Of a DNA stretch of 31,553 bases, positions 14,962-21,751 are shown one piece after another. The notes under the pieces are model-generated. The model was not told the origin of the DNA. It made no database searches and saw nothing but the letters and a program-made list of their open reading frames with translations. A program made the translations under genes and the position numbers. Within the stretch, counting starts at the first letter, position 1, and the number at the start of each line of letters is the position of its first letter. Source of the DNA: Clostridia bacterium (GTDB taxonomy: Bacteria > Bacillota > Clostridia > Christensenellales > Borkfalkiaceae); assembly GCA_900767195.1 (NCBI GenBank), contig CAAFYG010000098.1, positions 1 to 31,553 of the forward strand, given 5' to 3'.

Positions 14962-15040
14962 AACTTTTTTCAATAAACAGACGCAATTTATTTTGTTCCT
15001 GTCCTCTCACCTCATCAATAGAAAATTCGATTTACAAATT

Positions 15041-15817
15041 TCAGCCGAAATACGAAACCGTACCGCCCGTCACGCGCAACCGATAATACTCAATTTTAAA
15101 CATCTCGGAAAAGGTAAATTCGCTGATACTGATCGTCACCGAATATTCCACCCCCGCTTTCACATTTCCAACGGCTTTTGTTTTAGAAGTTATCAGGCTA
15201 TCGTTTTTATCCGAACAATATATCGTCACTTGCAAGTCTTTTATGTCCGTATCGGGTACGATTTTGTACGTTATCCCCAACGACAGCTCATCGCTGAAAT
15301 TGTAGCTAATATCCGAATCTCTCGCCGAACGGCTTAAAAGTTTCATCGCGCCGTCGGTATTTCCGCCAATCGAAACGGAAGAACCGTTCTGCGATTTCAT
15401 TTTCTCTTTATTTTTAGTAACATTATTAACAAATATAACACCGAAAATAATTGCCCCCACAATCAGCAAAAGCCATATCGCACAGCCGTGGGATTTTTTT
15501 GAAGCGACTTCGGTATTTTCCGCTTGTTTCAAGCCGGCACCATTACTTTGCGATTTCTCTTCTTTTCCGCTATCTATCACATTTTCTTTCGTTCGCTCTT
15601 CTTTTACAGGCTCGCCCGTACTATTCGCTTGCTTCTCTTCAATCATATCAGATTCTTTTTCCTCTCTATCTTCATCTTTTCCGCGATTTAAAAATAAAAT
15701 TACACACAGAAAAGCCAAAACGCCCAAAAGAAACAATACTACCCCCACAAAATCGCCATTTGATGATTGAACGTTTGAACTCACAGGGGAATTAAGCAAT
15801 AATGTTTTCAAAGACAT
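15041..15817 (-). CDS. Two-TM membrane protein of unknown function
   Basis: This is a protein of 258 residues with ATG at 15817 and GAGGAAA about 5 bases upstream. One membrane helix lies at about 23-43, then a highly charged Glu/Lys-rich segment (44-108), a second helix at about 111-131, and a C-terminal domain of about 125 residues rich in strands (DELSLGITYKIVPDTDIKDLQVTIYCSD...YSVTISISEFTF). The charged loop would lie in the cytoplasm, so both ends would face outside. The C-terminal part resembles a small beta-sandwich, but I recognise no family. Its codons are more AT-rich than those of the ribosomal genes, which hints at acquisition. It has its own strong promoter and ends at the bidirectional terminator. 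Confidence 0.82.
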   Translation of the reverse strand: MSLKTLLLNSPVSSNVQSSNGDFVGVVLFLLGVLAFLCVILFLNRGKDEDREEKESDMIEEKQANSTGEPVKEERTKENVIDSGKEEKSQSNGAGLKQAENTEVASKKSHGCAIWLLLIVGAIIFGVIFVNNVTKNKEKMKSQNGSSVSIGGNTDGAMKLLSRSARDSDISYNFSDELSLGITYKIVPDTDIKDLQVTIYCSDKNDSLITSKTKAVGNVKAGVEYSVTISISEFTFSEMFKIEYYRLRVTGGTVSYFG

Positions 15818-15849
15818 AATATTTCCTCACTCGTAAAAAATCTAATGAC

Positions 15850-15866
15850 ATCGCAAAAATTGCGAT
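15850..15866 (-). promoter_or_regulatory. Leader hairpin/operator ATCGCAA-AAA-TTGCGAT
   Basis: A perfect 7-base inverted repeat lies between the promoter and the start of the 15041-15817 gene. It has no following T-run, so it is more likely an operator or leader hairpin than a terminator. Confidence 0.45.
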
Positions 15867-15897
15867 TCAAACACAATCGACTATCTACAACAACAGC

Positions 15898-15926
15898 AGT
15901 ATATCACACAATGTTTATATTGTCAA
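15898..15926 (-). promoter_or_regulatory. Promoter of the 15041-15817 gene
   Basis: On the minus strand TTGACA (15921-15926) and TATACT (15898-15903) are 17 bases apart. An inverted repeat ACAAT-N6-ATTGT begins within the -35 and fills the first part of the spacer, a typical place for a repressor site. The predicted leader is about 75 bases. Confidence 0.82.
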
Positions 15927-15989
15927 TCATTTTTTTTTACAAAACAATTCTATCGGATTTCGACGTACTGTTTTTCATTTAACGTTCCC

Positions 15990-16350
15990 CGCCAATGGAA
16001 GTTTTCGTTCAAAAAAATTATATAAAAATCTCTCTTGGCATTTCGGTGCTTTTATTCCTTATTTGCAGCAAAGTCCTTTTCAAAACAAAAAAATCGAATC
16101 TGCCGCACCCCCCCCCCGCCGCGCCGCTTTCTTCCACTCATCACCCGCGCCGTTTCCCGCACATTTTCCCTACTACCCACAAAACCAACTTTCCACAAAT
16201 GCCCCCACGCAACTCTCTCACTCACCGCCCACGCAGTTTCCCGCGCGTTCCCCCTACAAAAACAAAATCGGATCTGCCGTACTTCCACCGCCGCGCCGGC
16301 TCATATTCACAAGCCGACCGCACCGCAAAAGTACGACAAATCCGATTGTT
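15990..16350. repeat. Degenerate direct/inverted repeat region beyond rplQ
   Basis: AATCGAATCTGCCGCAC (from 16092) recurs as AATCGGATCTGCCGTAC (16266-16282), both followed by CCGCCGCGCCG, about 174 bases apart. An inverted copy lies at 16331-16347. Between them, 16131-16173 and 16215-16257 match over 43 bases at an 84-base offset. Open frames exist on both strands (the minus frame 16052-16288 would give a VRQIRF-x-CF motif at both ends), but none has a ribosome site, so I treat this as a repeat region rather than a gene. Confidence 0.6.
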
Positions 16351-16423
16351 AAGTTTTACATAACGTCCGTCCAACGCTTAGCTTTCCGCCAAACGCCCAA
16401 CTAAAAACGACCAAGACCAACGC

Positions 16424-16446
16424 AAAAGGCGTATAAAACAACGCCT
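16424..16446 (-). terminator. Terminator of the rpsM-rplQ operon
   Basis: On the minus strand AGGCGT and ACGCCT pair across an 8-base loop, followed by TTTTG. It lies about 30 bases after the rplQ stop. The stem is short (6 pairs), so the call is moderate. Confidence 0.6.
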
Positions 16447-16477
16447 ACCCGGCGCACAGTCGGCGCAAAAACCGAAT

Positions 16478-16984
16478 TTACACCAATTCGATAATCGCCG
16501 TTTCCGCACCGTCGCCGCGGCGCGCGCCAAGAAGGTAAATTCTCGTGTAACCGCCGCCTTGCTTCGTTTCTTCCTTTCTCGCCGCATATTTCGGGGCGAT
16601 CTCATTAAAGAGTTTGTCCATCAAGGGGTGCTGAACGTCCGCCGTTCTCGCCTTAAACGCGCTCTTTTTCTCGTCGAAGCCCTTGATTTCCTGTAAATCG
16701 TAGGTTTTCGCCATAATCGCGCGGCGAGCGGCAAGCTTCTTCGCGCCGTCCTTAATGTTCGTCGCTTTGATTTCTTTGCCGTTCTTATCCTTCTTCACCA
16801 CCTCGAATTCGATGTTGTCGTCGTAGGTATTCACGGCTTTCGTAATAAGTTTTTCCACATAAGACTGCAACTCTTTCGCCTTCGGTGCGGTGGTTTCGAT
16901 TTTACCGTACCAAAGAAGTTGCGAAGCCTGATTTCTCAAAAGAGCGTTTCTCTCTTTCGAAGTTCTTCCCAATTTGCCGGGCAT
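16478..16984 (-). CDS. rplQ: 50S ribosomal protein L17, extended form
   Basis: L17 lies near the exit of the peptide tunnel in the large subunit. The N-terminal signature (MPGKLGRTSKERNALLRNQASQLLWYGKIETT...KAKELQSYVEKLI) and the C-terminal GGYTRIYLLGARRGDGAETAIIELV are clear. At 168 residues it is much longer than the usual 115-130. Extra material lies at about 51-82 (NTYDDNIEFEVVKKDKNGK...) and about 95-118, with a few residues more at 138-143. It follows rpoA by four bases, as usual, and ends the operon. The genes that often come next in Clostridia (ECF transporter ATPases, truA) are absent. Confidence 0.96.
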   Translation of the reverse strand: MPGKLGRTSKERNALLRNQASQLLWYGKIETTAPKAKELQSYVEKLITKAVNTYDDNIEFEVVKKDKNGKEIKATNIKDGAKKLAARRAIMAKTYDLQEIKGFDEKKSAFKARTADVQHPLMDKLFNEIAPKYAARKEETKQGGGYTRIYLLGARRGDGAETAIIELV

Positions 16985-16988
16985 TGTT

Positions 16989-17939
16989 TTAATCCTCCTG
17001 TTTACTTAATGACAGACCGTAAGACTCGAGCTTCGCGATCACTTCGTCCAGCGATTTTCTGCCGAGGTTTCTCACCTTCAGCATATCGTCCTCAGTCTTT
17101 TTCGTAAGATCTTCTACCGTATGAATGTTGGCGCGTTTCAGGCAGTTATACGAACGCACGGAAAGATCCATATCTTCGATAACCATTCTGAGTATCTGCT
17201 GCTGCTTGTCGTCCTCGGTTTTCACAAGAATATCCATACCCTTGATCGTTTCGCTCAAATTCACGAATAATCCGATATGATCCTGCATAATCTTCGCCGC
17301 CAGCGAAATAATTTCCTTTCCCGAAAACGTTCCGTTTGTCCACACTTCAATCGTAAGTTTATCGTAGTCCACCGCCTGACCTACGCGCGTAGGCTCTACG
17401 GTGTAATTCACTTTCTGTACGGGAGTATAGATGGAATCGATCGCAATATAATCCACAACGGGCTGCTTGTTTTCCTTCGCGGGGCGATAGCCTCTGCCTC
17501 TGCCCACGGTAAGCTCTACGTCAAACTTGCCGCCCTCGTCGATCGTGCAGATGTATTGATCCTTGTTGATCACTTCTACTTCGGCATCCACATTGAGATC
17601 CGCGCCGGTAAGCACCGCAGGGCCTTCCTTCGTGATGTGCAACACCTTTTCGTAAGCTTTATCGGTAACTTTCGTACGCAAAGCGAGCGTCTTCAGATTA
17701 AGAATAATTTCCGTGACGTCCTCTTTGATCCCTTTAACGGCGGAAAACTCGTGTTTCACGCTTCCGTCAAGAAATTTAATTCCTTCCACCGCCGCGCCGG
17801 GCAAAGCGGAAAGCAGAATTCTTCTGAGGCAGTTGCCGATTGTAAGACCGAAACCCTTCTCCAAAGGCTCGCAAACGACTTTCGCATAGAAATCGTCGTT
17901 TTCCAGCACTTCGAGCTTAGGCATATCCATTTCGATCAT
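16989..17939 (-). CDS. rpoA: RNA polymerase alpha subunit
   Basis: This subunit dimerises to start polymerase assembly. Its C-terminal domain contacts UP elements and activators. The 316 residues comprise the assembly domain (about 1-232, with GFGLTIGNCLRRILLSALPGAAV at 29-51), a linker, and the C-terminal helix-hairpin-helix domain (about 250-312; SVRSYNCLKRANIHTVEDL and RNLGRKSLDEVIAKL). All parts are intact and the length is normal. ATG at 17939 has AAGGAGG a few bases upstream. It lies between rpsD and rplQ. Confidence 0.98.
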   Translation of the reverse strand: MIEMDMPKLEVLENDDFYAKVVCEPLEKGFGLTIGNCLRRILLSALPGAAVEGIKFLDGSVKHEFSAVKGIKEDVTEIILNLKTLALRTKVTDKAYEKVLHITKEGPAVLTGADLNVDAEVEVINKDQYICTIDEGGKFDVELTVGRGRGYRPAKENKQPVVDYIAIDSIYTPVQKVNYTVEPTRVGQAVDYDKLTIEVWTNGTFSGKEIISLAAKIMQDHIGLFVNLSETIKGMDILVKTEDDKQQQILRMVIEDMDLSVRSYNCLKRANIHTVEDLTKKTEDDMLKVRNLGRKSLDEVIAKLESYGLSLSKQED

Positions 17940-17963
17940 ATAATACCTCCTTAAGCTATATGA

Positions 17964-18590
17964 TTATTTGGAGTACAACTCGACAATCATATGCTCTGCG
18001 ATCTGACTGTCGATATCTTCTCTCGTGGGAAGCGCAAGAACTTTTCCTTCCAGCGTTTCGCGGTCGAACTCTACCCACTTCGGCATCGTCGCGCCCGACT
18101 TCGTCTCCTTCAGAGCGGTAAAATATTTGTTGGAACGTCTGTTTTCCTTCACCGCAACCACGTCGCCCGCCTTCACGATATACGAAGGAATGGTAACGGT
18201 TTTGCCGTTTACGGAAATGTGCGCGTGGTTTACGATCTGGCGCGCCAACGTTCTCGAAGGGGCAACGCCCATTCTGAACACCACGTTATCAAGCCGTCTT
18301 TCCAGAAGCGAAAGCATATTTTCGCCGGTAACGCCCTTCATACGATCGGCCATTTCGTAATATTTTCTGAATTGTCCTTCCTGCACGCCGTAAATTCTCT
18401 TCGTCTTTTGCTTTTCGCGCAGCTGCAATCCGTATTCGGAAACCTTCTTTCTGTCTGCGCCGTGCTGACCGGGCGCAACGGGGCGTTTATTAAACGGACA
18501 CTTGTCCATATAGCATTTATCGCCTTTCAGAAAAAGTTTCGCACCTTCTCTTCTGCACAGTTTACATTTTGCTTCTCTATAAGTTGCCAT
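17964..18590 (-). CDS. rpsD: 30S ribosomal protein S4, zinc-binding (C+) form
   Basis: S4 binds the 5' domain of 16S rRNA, starts small-subunit assembly and represses its own operon in many bacteria. The 208 residues show four cysteines (9, 12, 26, 31) in the C+ zinc pattern, then the S4 core with the S4 RNA-binding domain (MLSLLERRLDNVVFRMGVAPSRTLARQIVNHAHISVNGK). A GGAAGAAG ribosome site precedes the ATG at 18590. Its location between rpsK and rpoA is the arrangement of many Clostridia; in Bacillus it lies elsewhere. It may regulate this operon through the long leader before rpsM. Confidence 0.97.
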   Translation of the reverse strand: MATYREAKCKLCRREGAKLFLKGDKCYMDKCPFNKRPVAPGQHGADRKKVSEYGLQLREKQKTKRIYGVQEGQFRKYYEMADRMKGVTGENMLSLLERRLDNVVFRMGVAPSRTLARQIVNHAHISVNGKTVTIPSYIVKAGDVVAVKENRRSNKYFTALKETKSGATMPKWVEFDRETLEGKVLALPTREDIDSQIAEHMIVELYSK

Positions 18591-18611
18591 AATCTTCTTC
18601 CTGCCTTTACA

Positions 18612-19019
18612 TTATACTCTGCGGCGCTTGGGGGGTCTGCAACCGTTGTGAGGGATGGGCGAAACGTCGGAAATGAGCGTTACTTCCAATTCGCAAGCCG
18701 CCAACGCGCGAATTGCGGATTCTCTGCCCGCACCGGGGCCTTTCACATACACTTCCACGCTGCGAAGTCCATGCTCTTTCGCCGCCTTCGCCGCGGTTTC
18801 CGCAGCCATCTGCGCCGCGAACGGCGTACCCTTTCTGCTGCCCTTGTACCCGAGCGCGCCCGCGCTCGACCACGAAATGGCGTTGCCGCTCATATCCGTG
18901 ATGGTAACGAGAGTATTATTGAATGTGGACTGGATATGCACCTGTCCTTTATCTACTTTTTTAAGCTCCTTACGTTTACGAGGAGTACCCGCCTTTTTAG
19001 CGTTTTTCACTTCTGCCAT
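18612..19019 (-). CDS. rpsK: 30S ribosomal protein S11
   Basis: S11 lines the mRNA path on the small-subunit platform. The 135-residue protein carries the family core GQVHIQSTFNNTLVTITD, SSAGALGYKGSRKGTPFAAQ and the C-terminal DVSPIPHNGCRPPKRRRV, all intact. The lysine-rich N-terminus is slightly extended. It lies 19 bases after rpsM on the same transcript and is followed by rpsD. Confidence 0.97.
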   Translation of the reverse strand: MAEVKNAKKAGTPRKRKELKKVDKGQVHIQSTFNNTLVTITDMSGNAISWSSAGALGYKGSRKGTPFAAQMAAETAAKAAKEHGLRSVEVYVKGPGAGRESAIRALAACELEVTLISDVSPIPHNGCRPPKRRRV

Positions 19020-19038
19020 GATCTATTCTCCTCCGTGA

Positions 19039-19407
19039 TTATTTCTTTTTGCCAGCGATAGCGCGCGCCTTACCTTTGCGGGTGTGCGCGTTTCTCTTGG
19101 TGCTTTGTCCGCGAACGGGCAAGCCCTTTCTGTGGCGGATACCGCGATAGCAGCCGATTTCCATCAATCTCTTGATGTTTAAAGAAACTTCGCTGCGAAG
19201 TTCGCCTTCCACTCTTACGTTGTGATCGATATATTCTCTCAGTTTGGAAACGTCGTTTTCGTCGAGATCTTTCACTCTTTTATCGGGATCGATGCCCGTT
19301 TCCGCGAGAATTTTTTTCGAAGTGGCAAGACCGATTCCGTAAATGTACGTCAAACCGATCTCCACTCTCTTTTCTCTGGGTAAATCAACACCGGCAATAC
19401 GTGCCAT
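19039..19407 (-). CDS. rpsM: 30S ribosomal protein S13
   Basis: S13 sits in the small-subunit head and forms bridges to the large subunit and tRNA contacts. The 122 residues show ARIAGVDLPREKRVEIGLTYIYGIG, the helix-hairpin-helix region and GLPVRGQSTKRNAHTRKGKARAIAGKKK at the C-terminus, which reaches the P site. It is the first gene of its own transcription unit here. The GGAGG ribosome site lies about 12 bases before the ATG, longer than usual. It is preceded by a leader of about 325 bases. Confidence 0.97.
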   Translation of the reverse strand: MARIAGVDLPREKRVEIGLTYIYGIGLATSKKILAETGIDPDKRVKDLDENDVSKLREYIDHNVRVEGELRSEVSLNIKRLMEIGCYRGIRHRKGLPVRGQSTKRNAHTRKGKARAIAGKKK

Positions 19408-19733
19408 AATGTTCTGAATCCTCCGTGTTAAAATTTTTGTTAAATATTTTCTTTATCGTCAACGACAAGCCGCCGAAGGGCAGTGGAAAATGCCTGTGCG
19501 TTTCGCCGTATTATTGTCTTGTTTTTCGGTGTTTTTCCTCGTTTTTCAGCCGTTTTTACCGTGTTTTTGCATGGTTTTCTTCGAAAAATAAAGCATTTTC
19601 GGGGCAAAATACACGATAAAACCGAATTTTTGCTCCGTTTTCAAGCAAAAATTCAGCCGTTTTCAAGGATATTTTCAGCGTTTTTACGCAAATTTTTTGC
19701 AAAACAGCGCAAGATACCCTATTTTTAACCGTA
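19408..19733 (-). promoter_or_regulatory. Long leader of the rpsM-rpsK-rpsD-rpoA-rplQ mRNA
   Basis: Between the promoter at 19740-19769 and rpsM lie about 325 bases without a supported gene. The leader RNA is A-rich, with recurring GAAAACGGCTGA- and AAAAACGG-like segments (near 19540-19680), and a GC-rich stretch near 19455-19490 (CCCTTCGGCGGCTTGTCG on the RNA strand). A leader of this size before an operon encoding S4 suggests autoregulation. I cannot draw a certain S4-binding fold from the sequence alone. Confidence 0.5.
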
Positions 19734-19739
19734 CACATT

Positions 19740-19769
19740 ATTATATCACGAGACGGCAAGCTCTGTCAA
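19740..19769 (-). promoter_or_regulatory. Promoter of the rpsM-rplQ operon
   Basis: On the minus strand a perfect TTGACA (19764-19769) and a perfect TATAAT (19740-19745) are 18 bases apart. It lies just after the rpmJ hairpin and makes the alpha-operon part independent of the upstream spc transcript. Confidence 0.85.
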
Positions 19770-19799
19770 GCGTTTTTCCGCCGCAATATATCGCTTTTT

Positions 19800-19840
19800 T
19801 AAAAAATTTCGTCCAAAGAACGGCTGTGTGCCGTTCTTTG
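19800..19840 (-). terminator. Terminator or attenuator after rpmJ
   Basis: CAAAGAACGGC and GCCGTTCTTTG form a perfect 11-pair stem with a 5-base loop (19814-19840), followed after seven bases by a six-T run. The delayed T-run makes it a possible leaky terminator. It begins 17 bases past the rpmJ stop. Confidence 0.65.
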
Positions 19841-19857
19841 AATAAAATAGATTAAAC

Positions 19858-19974
19858 TTAGCCCTGTCTTTGTTTGTGGCTCTTGCTCTTGGAGCAAATC
19901 ACCATCACTCTGCCGTTTCTCTTGATCACTTTGCACTTATCGCACATAGGTTTTACGGAAGGTCTTACTTTCAT
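19858..19974 (-). CDS. rpmJ: 50S ribosomal protein L36
   Basis: This is a 38-residue protein, one of the smallest ribosomal proteins, placed in the large subunit. The sequence starts MKVRPSVKPMCDKCKVIKR and carries the zinc set C11, C14, C27, H33. The last spacing is C-x5-H, as in E. coli (38 residues), rather than the C-x4-H of most Bacillota forms (37 residues). ATG at 19974 has GGAG about 9 bases upstream. It follows infA and ends the spc-side transcript before the hairpin. Confidence 0.95.
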   Translation of the reverse strand: MKVRPSVKPMCDKCKVIKRNGRVMVICSKSKSHKQRQG

Positions 19975-20013
19975 TTTTCTTTTCTCCTTGATAGTTTCTT
20001 TGTGAAGGCGCGA

Positions 20014-20235
20014 TTACGATTTGCTGCGCCACGTGATTCTTCCTTTCGTCAGATCATACGGACTCATTTCAAGCTTTACGGTGTCGCCTTCGATGATACG
20101 GATATAGTTCATACGAAGCTTGCCCGAAATGTATGCCGTGATGGTGTGACCGTTGGAAAGCTGCACTTTGAATGTTGCGTTGGGCAGCGCTTCAAGCACC
20201 TTGCCTTCCGCTTCGATTACGTCGTCTTTGGACAC
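20014..20235 (-). CDS. infA: Translation initiation factor IF-1
   Basis: IF-1 blocks the A site of the 30S subunit during initiation. The 73 residues form one OB/S1 domain (KDDVIEAEGKVLEALPNATFKVQLSNGHTITAYISGKLRMNYIRIIEGDTVKLEMSPYDLTKGRITWR), full length. It begins with GTG at 20235, with GGAGG eight bases upstream. It lies 74 bases after map and 39 before rpmJ. The small KOW-domain gene that some Bacillota have between map and infA is absent. Confidence 0.97.
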   Translation of the reverse strand: MSKDDVIEAEGKVLEALPNATFKVQLSNGHTITAYISGKLRMNYIRIIEGDTVKLEMSPYDLTKGRITWRSKS

Positions 20236-20309
20236 GAAAATTTCCTCCGATTGATATTCGATCGTTTGTCTTTTTATTTGTCGCTGATTGTTTTTCTTTT
20301 GCGCCGGGA

Positions 20310-21059
20310 TTACAGCGTTAAGATCTCTACGCCGTCTTCGCGGATCACCACCGTGTTTTCGTAGTGCGCCGCGGGCGAGCCGTCGATCGTCACCGCGCCC
20401 CAGTCGTCGTCTAAAATCCGCACCCGGTAGTTGCCCATCGAGATCATCGGCTCGATGCAGATGACCGTGTTCGCTTTAAGCCGCGGGCCTGTGCCGAGTT
20501 TTCCGTAGTTCGGCACGGCGGGATCTTCGTGCATCTCGCGCCCGATCCCATGCCCCGTATACGAACGGATCACCCCGTAGCCGAACGATTCGGCATACTT
20601 CTGTACGCGATAGCCGATGTCGTACAAAGGCGTACCTGCGCGCAGATTTTCGATGCCTTTGAAGAAACACTCCTTCGTGCGTTCCACTAAAAGCCGCTTC
20701 TCTTCCGATACGTTGCCGATCAGAAACGTTCGCGCGGCGTCGCCGTGAAACCCGTTTTTATACGCGCATAAATCCACCGAAACGATATCGCCGTCTTTTA
20801 AAATCGTCTTTTCGTCCGGAATCCCGTGTACCACCGTTTCGTTGATCGATACGCACGCCGAGGCGGGAAAACCGCCGTACCCGAGACACGAGGGATACGC
20901 CCCCGCGGCGCGGATAAACTTCTCTACGAGTTCGTCAACTTCTTTCGTACTCATGCCCGCGCGGATTCTTTCGCCCACGAACGCAAGCGTATCGCGCACA
21001 ATCGCGCAAGGCTCGCGCATCAATTCGATTTCCGCGTCGGTTTTCGTGATAATGCTCAT
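20310..21059 (-). CDS. map: Methionine aminopeptidase, type I
   Basis: This enzyme removes the N-terminal methionine from new proteins and uses two metal ions. The 249 residues include all expected ligands: Asp96 and Asp107 (VDLCAYKNGFHGDAARTF), His170 (GHGIGREMHEDP), Glu203 (CIEPMI) and Glu234 (ENTVVI), plus the active-site His78 (VVHGIP). There is no N-terminal zinc-finger extension. Its ATG overlaps the adk stop by four bases (ATGA), so translation is coupled. The secY-adk-map-infA order is standard. Confidence 0.97.
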   Translation of the reverse strand: MSIITKTDAEIELMREPCAIVRDTLAFVGERIRAGMSTKEVDELVEKFIRAAGAYPSCLGYGGFPASACVSINETVVHGIPDEKTILKDGDIVSVDLCAYKNGFHGDAARTFLIGNVSEEKRLLVERTKECFFKGIENLRAGTPLYDIGYRVQKYAESFGYGVIRSYTGHGIGREMHEDPAVPNYGKLGTGPRLKANTVICIEPMISMGNYRVRILDDDWGAVTIDGSPAAHYENTVVIREDGVEILTL

Positions 21060-21688
21060 CTGTATTTTTCCAGCACGTTCACAATTTCTTTAAACAGCAC
21101 TTCGGGCGGTTCGTCCGTACCCGTGAAATTTAAAATCAAGCCCTTCTTCGTGTAGTAGTCGATGAGAGGCGCGGTCTGCACGCCGTACACGTCTAACCGT
21201 TTCTGCACGGTTTCGGGGTTGTCGTCCGGGCGCTGATACAATTCGCCGTCGCAACGATCGCACGTGGTTTTGCCGCCGAGCGTGGAAACGTGGTAGCTTT
21301 CGCCGCAATTTCTGCACACTCTTCTTCCGCAAAGACGAGCCATCAGCAGCGAGAAATCGATATTGATATTCACCACCGCGTCGATCTTCGTGAATTTTTC
21401 AAGCGCTTCCGCCTGAAACACGTTGCGGGGGAAGCCGTCTAACAGGTAGCCGTTTTTGCAATCGTCTTCCTTCAAACGGTTTTCCACGATTTTACACGTA
21501 ACTTCGTCAGGCACTAACTGCCCTTTATCGATATACGATTTCGCAAGAACGCCGATTTCCGTCTGATTTTTAATGTTCGCGCGGAAGATGTCGCCCGTGG
21601 AAATGTGCGGCATACCGAAACGCTCGGAAATGCGCGTTGCCTGCGTGCCTTTGCCCGCGCCGGGCGCGCCGAGTAAGATAATATTCAT
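21056..21688 (-). CDS. adk: Adenylate kinase, zinc LID form
   Basis: It catalyses ATP + AMP to 2 ADP. I chose the ATG at 21688 (210 residues), which puts MNIILLGAPGAGKGTQ at the start, with GGAG 11 bases upstream. An upstream in-frame extension of 13 codons does not belong to the family. The P-loop is GAPGAGKGT (7-15), the AMP site includes STGD (30-33) and DGFPR (84-88), and the LID domain has a CRNC...CDRC zinc set (Cys125, 128, 143, 146), as in Gram-positive enzymes. The long LID form is intact. It lies between secY and map. Confidence 0.97.
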   Translation of the reverse strand: MNIILLGAPGAGKGTQATRISERFGMPHISTGDIFRANIKNQTEIGVLAKSYIDKGQLVPDEVTCKIVENRLKEDDCKNGYLLDGFPRNVFQAEALEKFTKIDAVVNINIDFSLLMARLCGRRVCRNCGESYHVSTLGGKTTCDRCDGELYQRPDDNPETVQKRLDVYGVQTAPLIDYYTKKGLILNFTGTDEPPEVLFKEIVNVLEKYR

Positions 21689-21751
21689 CTGCCGATGTTC
21701 TCCGTATCTGTGTTCCGTATTCCGCAAGCCGCCGCAAGGGCGACATGCCGA

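Noticed and set aside
16052..16288. Open frame of 78 codons (minus strand) with VRQIRF at both ends
   Set aside because: No ribosome site and the content is explained by DNA repeats; kept only as a repeat finding.
15995..16363. Open frame of 122 codons on the plus strand starting with a hydrophobic segment
   Set aside because: No ribosome site, and after the first 35 residues it becomes Pro/Arg low-complexity sequence across the repeat region.
17991..19061. Open frame of 356 codons on the plus strand
   Set aside because: Antisense shadow of rpsD, rpsK and rpsM, which are unmistakable; composition is Arg/His/Phe-rich with no family resemblance.
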